From Sphingosinicella sp. YJ22 (GTDB lineage: Bacteria; Pseudomonadota; Alphaproteobacteria; Sphingomonadales; Sphingomonadaceae): a stretch of 40,492 nucleotides of DNA. The notes beneath the pieces were generated by a model. The model did not search any database. It had not been told where the DNA came from and worked only from the letters and a program-made list of their open reading frames with translations. Positions 31,601 through 38,223 of this stretch are shown here, piece after piece. Positions within the stretch are counted from its first letter, which is position 1. Every line of letters begins with the position of its first letter. A program made the position numbers and the translations under genes. The stretch is from positions 1 through 40,492 of the forward strand of contig NZ_JAANPA010000033.1 in assembly GCF_011320075.1 (NCBI RefSeq). The letters run 5' to 3'.

Positions 31601-32917
31601 CGGCGGCAGGCCCGTGATCCGGCCGATGCGGCCATTGACCGGAACGACGATTCGGTCCGGGTCGACGCGCGCGCTTCCGGTCGCGCGGAAATTCTCGAGC
31701 GTCCGGCTGCCGAGGGCGAGCCTCGCGGCGGTGAGATCATAGACGATGCGCGGGCGGCGGATGGAGCCGTCGAGGACCAGCGCCAGGCGCACGTCGCGGC
31801 CGTCGAGATTGGGCGCGATCGCGCCCGGGCGCATCAGCCGGGCGGCGACGCGCATCTCCTCGAACTGGCTGGCGCGGAGGTCGACCACGCCCTCCGCGGC
31901 GATGGCGAGGGCGCGGCTGTTCAGGCGCAGATTGACGTCGGCGCGGCGGTTCGCCCAGGTCGTGGTGAGATTGAGATAGGTCAGCGGCTCGGTGAGCCGG
32001 TTGGCGGGGCCGGTGACGAAGATGTCCGGCCGCATCGGTCCGGTGACCCGGAAGGTGCCATCCTCGGCGCGGATGTCGAGATTGGCGAAGGGCTGGCCTT
32101 CCATCGCCGCCTGCATCCGGCCGCGCCAGTTCGCCCAGGTCCCCCGGCCGGCGACCGCGATCTCGAGCGGCTTGGCGATGCTGGTCATGCTCGCGACGAA
32201 GCCGTTGGCGGGCGCCTGGACCCGCATCTCGATGTTGAGCCGGTCCTGCTCGGGCGCCGCCTCGAAGCGAAGCGCGAGCCGGTCGCCGCCGGCGATTCCC
32301 GGTCCCTGAAGCGCGTTGACGTCGAGATTCGCGCGCGCCGCACTGTTGGCGAGATGCAGGTCGCCGCCGATCGACAGGAGGTGGCGCTGCCCGGTTACCG
32401 GCGGATCGAGGATCAGCCGGCCGATGCGCAGGTTGGCGATGTCGAGGTCGATATCAGGGATGAGCGGCGCGTTGGGATCGGTGCTGCGCAGTTCGGGCAG
32501 CCGCGCCAGCCGCGCCTCCGGAATGACCAGCGAGCGGATGTCGATATGGTTGCGGCGGATGTAAGCGAGCGGCCGATAGTCGACCTCCGCCACCGGCGCG
32601 GCGAAGAAGGCGCCCCTGGGATCGGACAGGACGAGGCCGCGAAGGGTCATCCGGCCCCAGATCGATCCGTCGATCGAATCGACATGGACCTTGAGGCCCG
32701 ACGCCGTCTCGATGCCGTTGATCTGGCCGACCACGAAACGGCGGCCGGAATCGCTGTTCAGCCAGATGAGGAAGGCGGCCGCGGCGGCGACCAGCACGCC
32801 AAGGACGATGGCGAGCCACTTGGCGAAGGTGAGCGCGGGACGGCGGCGGCGGACGACGACCGTGTCGGTCGGCTCGATCGGGGGCGGGGTGCCGCCGCTG
32901 TCCGCCACGCTCGCCAT
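28631..32917 (-). CDS. tamB: Translocation and assembly module protein TamB
   Basis: TamB is a long inner-membrane-anchored, groove-like beta protein that reaches across the periplasm to TamA and helps outer-membrane protein assembly or phospholipid transfer. The 1428-residue product has an N-terminal signal anchor (FAKWLAIVLGVLVAAAAAFL, about 30-50). A very long stretch of repetitive beta strands follows, and the conserved DUF490 C-terminal domain covers roughly the last 350 residues (NPRIEFASNPGLPQDEIVSR, ILFGSSVTEISAIQAIQLAA, ending NVNLRYSRDY). The start overlaps the tamA stop in TGATG (32915-32919). The length is typical for alphaproteobacterial TamB. It is the last gene of the four-gene reverse unit. 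Confidence 0.94.
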   Translation of the reverse strand: MASVADSGGTPPPIEPTDTVVVRRRRPALTFAKWLAIVLGVLVAAAAAFLIWLNSDSGRRFVVGQINGIETASGLKVHVDSIDGSIWGRMTLRGLVLSDPRGAFFAAPVAEVDYRPLAYIRRNHIDIRSLVIPEARLARLPELRSTDPNAPLIPDIDLDIANLRIGRLILDPPVTGQRHLLSIGGDLHLANSAARANLDVNALQGPGIAGGDRLALRFEAAPEQDRLNIEMRVQAPANGFVASMTSIAKPLEIAVAGRGTWANWRGRMQAAMEGQPFANLDIRAEDGTFRVTGPMRPDIFVTGPANRLTEPLTYLNLTTTWANRRADVNLRLNSRALAIAAEGVVDLRASQFEEMRVAARLMRPGAIAPNLDGRDVRLALVLDGSIRRPRIVYDLTAARLALGSRTLENFRATGSARVDPDRIVVPVNGRIGRITGLPPTLGGLLTNVRINGDILVDWPNILSDNLRLRSDRADAVLTLAFDVGRGRYNVGVQGTVNNYLVESIGVFDITSDFDLVNQAGGFGVDGRVSVRSRRIFNATAADLLGGNAVATASVNVAPNGIIRIGDVRVSAPALRITEGGGVYYPDGRIALRLSGTSRRYGAVGVEIGGSISAPQIQLTVADPGFGVGLRNVRASVRSTGQGYAIQATGESDYGPFSADVLVLSRAGPMTIQVNRLLFAGLTFAGRVTQTAAGPFAGSLSVTGQGIDGNVALAAAGRRQRIDVAATANDAVIPSSIAGQNAITIARAIVDVGLTLPIAGDPFAVYEAEGDVQVAGLTSGSLQIDRGRTMFTYRDNAGNARFVATGASGVPFDVAGNADLSPTRIRMAMRGTANGIPFRFAQPALIERVDTAWLLRPTTVLFREGQGRLRLAGRYGDGLIVQSRLDNFDLSVVNTVGPGLGLGGQATGSLDFFLPAGGAFPRAEARLNIANFTRTGIAMRSVPVDVALAGNLVPEGGSLSAVVREEGAIVGRIQARLQPLPPGAGTWTQRLASAPLAGGIRYNGPAGVLSSLVGMAGHQIEGPVGIGADFTGRLDNPQFRGIVRSTNLTYTNGQYGTRITNLTIDGNFNGSQLDIVRLTGRAGEGTIQAEGEIGLSSAAGYPVRIDAQLANARLARSDDITATATGNLQIRNSAAEPAVIRGRLELGETRYQIVTQGAARIPQLAGVRRRGEPLPEPGQRQAQRGTVPSQWNLDLRLVSDNQLYVTGMGLDSEWAANLRVTGRTNAPQLSGRINLVRGVLGLAGRRFILDQQSRIDFVDTGSARVSPQLDIRAAADVDDVEVIILIGGSGANPRIEFASNPGLPQDEIVSRILFGSSVTEISAIQAIQLAASLNSLRGGSGGLNPLGELQQATGIDRIRILGEDDTVGRGTAIAAGFYLSDDIYIEIITDAEGFTATQIEIALSRSLSLLSQFGTMSGTNVNLRYSRDY

Positions 32918-35112
32918 CAGAAGGCCTGCCCGATCGAGACGTAGACGGAGATCAGGCCCTCGCCCTCGCGGCGGCCGATCGGCGTGGCGATGTCCAGGCG
33001 AAGCGGCCCGAAATTGGTGTAGAGCCGCCCGCCGACGCCGATGCCGAAGCGCATGTCGTCGAAGCCCGGATATTCGTCCTCGGTCACGCTGCCGGCATCG
33101 ATGAAGGCGACCACGCCGTAATTGCCGAAGCGGTAGCGCCCCTCGACGGCGAATTCGGTGAGGCCGCGGCCGCCGACCGGCAGCGACAGGGTCGGCGGCA
33201 CCTCTTCGGGGTCGTCCTCGATCGGATCGAAGTCGGGATTGGGCACGGTGATGCGCGGGCCCAGCTCCTGGAAGCCGAAGCCGCGGACCGAGCCGCCGCC
33301 GCCGGAATAGAAGCGCCGCGACGGTGCCAGACGGTCGCGCTCGATTCCGAAGATCGAGCCGAAGCGGGCGCGGGCGGCGATCACGAAATCGTCGCGGATC
33401 GGCTGGTAGTAGCTGCCGTCGAGCTGGGTGCGCAGATAGACTTCGCTGCCGTCGCGAAGCGAGGCCTCGGGATTGACTCGAGCCGCGAGACGGAAGCCGC
33501 TGGTTGGGTCGAGCAGGCTGTTCGACCGGTCATAGCCCACCGAGCCGATCAGGCCGCCGATGAAGAAGGCGTCGCCGACCGAGATGCGCGGAGCGCCGAC
33601 TTGGCTCTCGTTGGTGGCGAGGATCTCGGCGCCGTAGGAATAGGTCCACACCTTCTGCCAGATCGGCGTCGACTCGCGGGTGACGAGGCCGAGCAGGCGC
33701 ACGGTATAGCCCTCGAACGCCGCGAAGTCGCGGCGGCCCGCGTCGAGCTGCAGCAGCAAGGCCTGGTCGCGCAGGTTCCAGTTGTTGAACCGGAGGCGCG
33801 CGCCGGCCGACTGCTCGTTGGTACCGAGGACCGCCGCGACCCGAACCGCGCCTTCGGGCCGGAACATGTTGCGGTGCTCCCACGCGCCTTCGACGCGGAA
33901 GCCCTCGCCGGTCGAATAGCCGACATTGGCGTCGAGCGAGCGCGCCGGGCCGGCGTCCTGGCGGACAAGGATGTCGACATATTCGGTGCCGTCGCCCGCC
34001 GAAACGCCGGTCCGCACCGGCTCGGCGGCGACTGTGCTGAACAGGCGGGTGGCGACCATCGCCTCGCGCAGATCGTCCATCATCCGCCGGTCGAACAGCT
34101 GGCCTTCCTCGAAGCGCGCAAGCAGGTCGATATGGTCGGTCTCGAAGGCGGCGTCGCCTTCGGTGAGGATTCGGCGGAAGCGCGCGCGCGGGCCCGGAAC
34201 GACCTGAAGCGTATAGTCGCCGCGGCCGGTATCGGGGTCGAGCAGGATATCGCGCGGCGGCTGGTCGCTGCCCTCGACCCCGACCGTCGCGAACGGATAG
34301 CCGTTCTGCGGCAGGCGAAGCAGGACGTTGGCCTCGGCCGCCTCGACCTGCGCGGCGACGATCGGATCGCCGCTGTCGAGCTCGAGCGCCTCGCGGGCAA
34401 TCACTTGCGCATCGCCTTCGGCGCCGGCGAGCGTGATCTCGCCGAACGCGTAACGCTGGCCGGGTACGATCGTGATGGTGACCGGCAAGCGCCCTTCCGC
34501 ATCGGCCGTGGTCGTGATCGAGTAGGTCGCGGCCACGTCATAATAGCCTTCCGAGCGAAGCAGCCGCTCGGCGAGAGTCACGTCCTCGCGGGCGCGCGCC
34601 TCCAGCATCGCGCCGTTGACCGCCTCGCCGCGCGCATCCTCCAGCGCGGAGAGCGAACGGAACTGGCCCTCCAGCCCGACCTCCTCGAGCCCGCGCACGA
34701 CCAGGGCATAGCGGACCCGCGGCGCCTCATCGGAATCGCTGGACCGGACCTCCTGGAGCGGCTGGGTGACGAAGGTCTCGAGCGGCGGCAGCGGCTCGGC
34801 GAGCGCGGGATCGCCGAGCGGTGCGTCCTCGACCGGGCCCGGCTCGGGCGGGAACGGCCGCTGGGGGACTCCCGGCGTCGCCGGAATCGGCTCCAGCGGT
34901 GCGAGCGGCGCGTCGAGCTCCGGATCCAGCTCAGGCACTTCCTGCTCGAACTGGCTGTCGGGGATGATCGGGTCGCTGCGCGCGGGATTGGGCGTCGGCG
35001 CCGGCGCCGACTGGGCATGAGCCATCGCCGGCGCCGCGAGGATGCCGCTCGCCAGCGCCGTCAAGAGGAACAAGGATTTCTTACTCAACCGCCCCCGCTC
35101 AGCCGCCCGCAC
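32917..35112 (-). CDS. tamA: Autotransporter assembly factor TamA (Omp85 family) with acidic Pro-rich linker
   Basis: TamA is the outer-membrane Omp85 barrel partner of TamB. The 731-residue ORF starts at GTG 35112; a TTG at 35088 just before SKKSLFLLTALASG is an alternative. A signal peptide ends near AHAQS (34). An unusual linker rich in Pro, Glu and Asp runs from about 35 to 130. Three POTRA-like segments follow (RYALVVRGLEEVGLEGQF, YAFGEITLAGAEGDAQVIA, PRARFRRILTEGDAAFETD). The 16-strand barrel contains GGGGSVRGFGFQELGPR (the VRGF motif) and ends in VYVSIGQAF with terminal Phe, the Bam recognition signal. E. coli TamA has 577 residues; the linker explains most of the excess. Confidence 0.92.
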   Translation of the reverse strand: MRAAERGRLSKKSLFLLTALASGILAAPAMAHAQSAPAPTPNPARSDPIIPDSQFEQEVPELDPELDAPLAPLEPIPATPGVPQRPFPPEPGPVEDAPLGDPALAEPLPPLETFVTQPLQEVRSSDSDEAPRVRYALVVRGLEEVGLEGQFRSLSALEDARGEAVNGAMLEARAREDVTLAERLLRSEGYYDVAATYSITTTADAEGRLPVTITIVPGQRYAFGEITLAGAEGDAQVIAREALELDSGDPIVAAQVEAAEANVLLRLPQNGYPFATVGVEGSDQPPRDILLDPDTGRGDYTLQVVPGPRARFRRILTEGDAAFETDHIDLLARFEEGQLFDRRMMDDLREAMVATRLFSTVAAEPVRTGVSAGDGTEYVDILVRQDAGPARSLDANVGYSTGEGFRVEGAWEHRNMFRPEGAVRVAAVLGTNEQSAGARLRFNNWNLRDQALLLQLDAGRRDFAAFEGYTVRLLGLVTRESTPIWQKVWTYSYGAEILATNESQVGAPRISVGDAFFIGGLIGSVGYDRSNSLLDPTSGFRLAARVNPEASLRDGSEVYLRTQLDGSYYQPIRDDFVIAARARFGSIFGIERDRLAPSRRFYSGGGGSVRGFGFQELGPRITVPNPDFDPIEDDPEEVPPTLSLPVGGRGLTEFAVEGRYRFGNYGVVAFIDAGSVTEDEYPGFDDMRFGIGVGGRLYTNFGPLRLDIATPIGRREGEGLISVYVSIGQAF

Positions 35113-35154
35113 GCCCTGGGCGACTCCGCTTCAACCCGCATGTTAGCAGAAAGT

Positions 35155-38100
35155 TCAATCCCTTGCGGCGGTTCGCACCGGTGCCGCGGGGACCACCGGA
35201 TTGGTGCCGTCGCCAATCACCGCGAAGCCCGCCCAATAATAAGGATGCGACGTCGCCGGCTCATCCATGAGCCGGTGCTGGGACTGACGCAAGGCCGAAG
35301 CGGTGCCGGTGCCCGGCGCCGCGGTGAACAGGCCGGAGATCAGCCGTTCGGTCGCCTCATAGGCGTCAGGCACCGGCCAGTGGCTCGCCACCACGAGCCG
35401 GCCGCCGGCGCCGACGAAGGCGCGCACCAGGCCGTCCAGAGCGAAGTCGCCGCCGCTGGTCAGGCCGACCTCCTCGGTCGCGGTGAAGTCGGCGCGGCCG
35501 GCGGTGTCGCAGGCCGACAGGATGATGAGGTCGGCGTCGAGGCGCAGGTCGAAAATCTCGCGGAAGCTCAGCAGGCCGTCCGATTCCGGCCCGCCGAAGC
35601 TGGTCAGCAGCGACGGCCGCGACGGGCATTCGGGGCGCGGCGGCGTGACCAGGCCATGGGTGGCGAAATGCATCACCCGGAACTGGTCGAGGTCGCCGCG
35701 TTGCTTGATCGCGGTGTCGGTGAAGTCGGCGCCGGTGACGATGTCGGTTGCGCCGCCGTCGGGGCCGGACAGTGCCCGGCTGGCGGTGATCAGCTCGTCG
35801 TCGGGAATCGGCCGGTTCCACGCGGTGAGCGCCCAGGAGCATTCCGGCCCGCCTTCGCCGCCGCGGACGTTGAGGCTGGCGAGGGTGAGACCGGAGGCCG
35901 GCGCGTTCTCGCCGAAGCCGAGATACTGGTTGGCGGCGCGTGACGGCGCCAGCTGCCGAACGTCGCGGAAGGCGAGCGGCGCGACCGAGGTCGAAATGTC
36001 GCGGTCGCGGCCGAACCAGGCAATGCCGGTGAAATCGAACACGTCGGCGCCCGGCTGAGCGGCGCGGCGGCGATAGGTCTCGACGCCCGCCTCATCCTCG
36101 ACCAGCAGGTTGGGCGGCAGGCGAAGCATGGCGCCGTCGCCTTCGAATATGAGGTGGCGTACTCCGCCAAGCTCGCTCGCGACCGGGCCGAACAGGGTGC
36201 GGTAGAGGCCGTGCGCGGTCTCGACGTCGAACGGGTAGGTGAGGATGTCGCCGTCCTCGACCAGCGAGATGGTCGCGCGCAGCCCATCGACCGCCTCGTC
36301 GAGCTGGAGCGGCGTGGTGCCGAGCCGGAAGGCGCGCGCCGAGGTCGGCGTCGCCATCACCGCATAGGACGACCCGCCGAGCACAATCATCTTGTAATAG
36401 GCCTCGCCGGGGCGAAGCAGCTGCTGCAGCTCTGCCAGCGGCAGCGCATTGGTGGCGACCGCTCGGTAACGCGGGAAATCGGCGAGCCGCGCCTGCGTCG
36501 CCGCCTGGACCTGCCGATATTCCTCGAGACGCGTCTCGGCGGCGGCGATGGCGGCGACGGCCTCGGCGCTCTGCTCGCCCGCCCGCAGGCGCGAAATCTC
36601 GACCCGGGTGCGCTCGACGTCGCGGGTCAGCGCGACCGCCTGGCGGAACAGGCGCGAGCCTTCGTCGCTGCCCGCGCTGAGCTCGCGCGCGAGCACCGCC
36701 TGGGTCTGGGCGACTCCGGGCCGCATCGCCACCTGCGAGGCGAGGAACAGGTCCGCGGCCGCGTCGGGGCCCGCGTCGGCGGCGGTGAGCAGCTCGAAAT
36801 AGGGCTCGAGCGACCGGCGCACGACCGACGAGCCGGTGCCCGCCTCGACATTGGCGGCGATGATCGTCCGGTAGAGGTCTCGCGCCGCCTGCGCCTGGCC
36901 GGAGCGGGCGAGATAATGAGCGAGCCGCGCCTGGGCGCTGAGCAGGGCCGCCGACCCGGGATAGTCGACCTCGAGCAGAGCGACCGATTCCCGCAGCAGC
37001 CGCTCCGACTCGGCCGGCTGCTGTCCCGCCTCGGCGATCGACGCCAGCTCCTGCAGGATCTGGGCGCGCATCCACACGGTCGAGGCGACCACGCCGCCGC
37101 GCACGCCCTGCAGGTCGGTGAAGGCCTGGCGGAGGATCGGCACCGCTTCCTCGCCGCGCCCCTGAAGGCGAAGGATCGTGCCGCGCAGCTGCTGCGCCTG
37201 CGCGTCGAGGATCTGGATCTTCTCGGCCGGGCGCAATGTGCCGCTCGCCGCGTCGATGGACGTGCGCCCCGAGGCCTCGGCATTGAGCCGGTCCGAGGCG
37301 AGCCGGTCGATGACCGGCGCCTGGGCCGCGCCGCTCCCCGCCCGCCCGGTCATCGGCCGGTCGAGTTCGGCGAGTGCGCCCGCCGCCTCGCCCTGGTTGA
37401 GCAGGTGAAGAGCGACATAGTTGCGCAACCGGCGGCGAAGCACCGGGTCGTCGCCGGCGAGGGCGGCGGCGCGGGCGAACTCGGCCTCGGCCTCGGCGTA
37501 GCGGCCGAGATTGGAGCTTTGCAGTCCCTGGTTGACCAGGGCCTCGGCACGCGTCGCATTCTCCTCGATCTCGTTGAGGCTGCCGAAGAATTCCGCCGCC
37601 TCGGCATAGGAGCCGGCATTGTTGCGGCGATAGGCTTCGAGCAGCGCCCGGCGCGGGTCGAGCGAGCCGGCCTGGGCGCGGGCGAAGGCGGCGGGATCGC
37701 CAGCACCGGTGGTCGCGACTGCGACTTCGCCGGGCACCGGCCGGTCGGCGATCAGCGACCTTAGGCCGAGCCGGAGCGCGCTGTCATAGCCGGCCAACCC
37801 TTCGGCGACGTAGAGGGTGTCGCCGCGCCGCACGAGATAGGCGCGGTGGCCGACATCGGCGCTTCGCCAGCGGCAGTTGAGGAGAGTCGTAGTGCCGGCG
37901 CCTTCGATTTCCACCCGCTCGGAGGTCGGGCAATCAACCCGCTCGGCGCGCAGCCGCGCGAGCCGCGCCGCGGGGTCGCCGCCGCGCAGGCGCAACGCAT
38001 AGAGCTGGCCGACCGCCGCGTCGGCGTCGCGGCAGGTGATCGAATAGCCGCGGTCGAACATGTCGCCATAAGCGGCGTCGAGCGCGCTCACCTGGGCGGT

Positions 38101-38223
38101 GCACAACAGGCCGCTTCCCGAGCCGATGTTGAAGCTGTCGCGCAGGCTGAGCGGCTGCGCCGACGCGGGCTGCGCCGCGAGCGCGCCCAGGCTCACGGCG
38201 GCGAGCAGGATCATCCTATTCAT
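35155..38223 (-). CDS. Secreted TPR-CHAT protein (caspase-like peptidase)
   Basis: This 1022-residue protein starts with a signal peptide (ILLAAVSLGALAAQPASAQ). Residues about 25-165 form a Cys-containing domain I do not recognise (LLCTAQVSALDAAYGDMFDR, YSITCRDADAAVGQLYALRL). TPR-like helical repeats cover about 190-510 (NAGSYAEAAEFFGSLNEIEE, SSNLGRYAEAEAEFARAAAL). A coiled coil lies near 535-590, and a C-terminal CHAT domain has His856 in VMHFATHGLV and Cys905 in LIILSACDTAGRAD, the caspase-type dyad. The dyad is intact, so protease activity is likely. The ATG overlaps the stop of the upstream exoprotein gene (ATGAATAG). tamA begins 42 bp downstream, so all four genes are probably one operon. 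Confidence 0.9.
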   Translation of the reverse strand: MNRMILLAAVSLGALAAQPASAQPLSLRDSFNIGSGSGLLCTAQVSALDAAYGDMFDRGYSITCRDADAAVGQLYALRLRGGDPAARLARLRAERVDCPTSERVEIEGAGTTTLLNCRWRSADVGHRAYLVRRGDTLYVAEGLAGYDSALRLGLRSLIADRPVPGEVAVATTGAGDPAAFARAQAGSLDPRRALLEAYRRNNAGSYAEAAEFFGSLNEIEENATRAEALVNQGLQSSNLGRYAEAEAEFARAAALAGDDPVLRRRLRNYVALHLLNQGEAAGALAELDRPMTGRAGSGAAQAPVIDRLASDRLNAEASGRTSIDAASGTLRPAEKIQILDAQAQQLRGTILRLQGRGEEAVPILRQAFTDLQGVRGGVVASTVWMRAQILQELASIAEAGQQPAESERLLRESVALLEVDYPGSAALLSAQARLAHYLARSGQAQAARDLYRTIIAANVEAGTGSSVVRRSLEPYFELLTAADAGPDAAADLFLASQVAMRPGVAQTQAVLARELSAGSDEGSRLFRQAVALTRDVERTRVEISRLRAGEQSAEAVAAIAAAETRLEEYRQVQAATQARLADFPRYRAVATNALPLAELQQLLRPGEAYYKMIVLGGSSYAVMATPTSARAFRLGTTPLQLDEAVDGLRATISLVEDGDILTYPFDVETAHGLYRTLFGPVASELGGVRHLIFEGDGAMLRLPPNLLVEDEAGVETYRRRAAQPGADVFDFTGIAWFGRDRDISTSVAPLAFRDVRQLAPSRAANQYLGFGENAPASGLTLASLNVRGGEGGPECSWALTAWNRPIPDDELITASRALSGPDGGATDIVTGADFTDTAIKQRGDLDQFRVMHFATHGLVTPPRPECPSRPSLLTSFGGPESDGLLSFREIFDLRLDADLIILSACDTAGRADFTATEEVGLTSGGDFALDGLVRAFVGAGGRLVVASHWPVPDAYEATERLISGLFTAAPGTGTASALRQSQHRLMDEPATSHPYYWAGFAVIGDGTNPVVPAAPVRTAARD

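Noticed and set aside
33601-35943. Open frame of 780 codons on the forward strand
   Set aside because: It is antisense to tamA and the CHAT gene, with no recognisable motif; those genes have clear signal peptides and domains.
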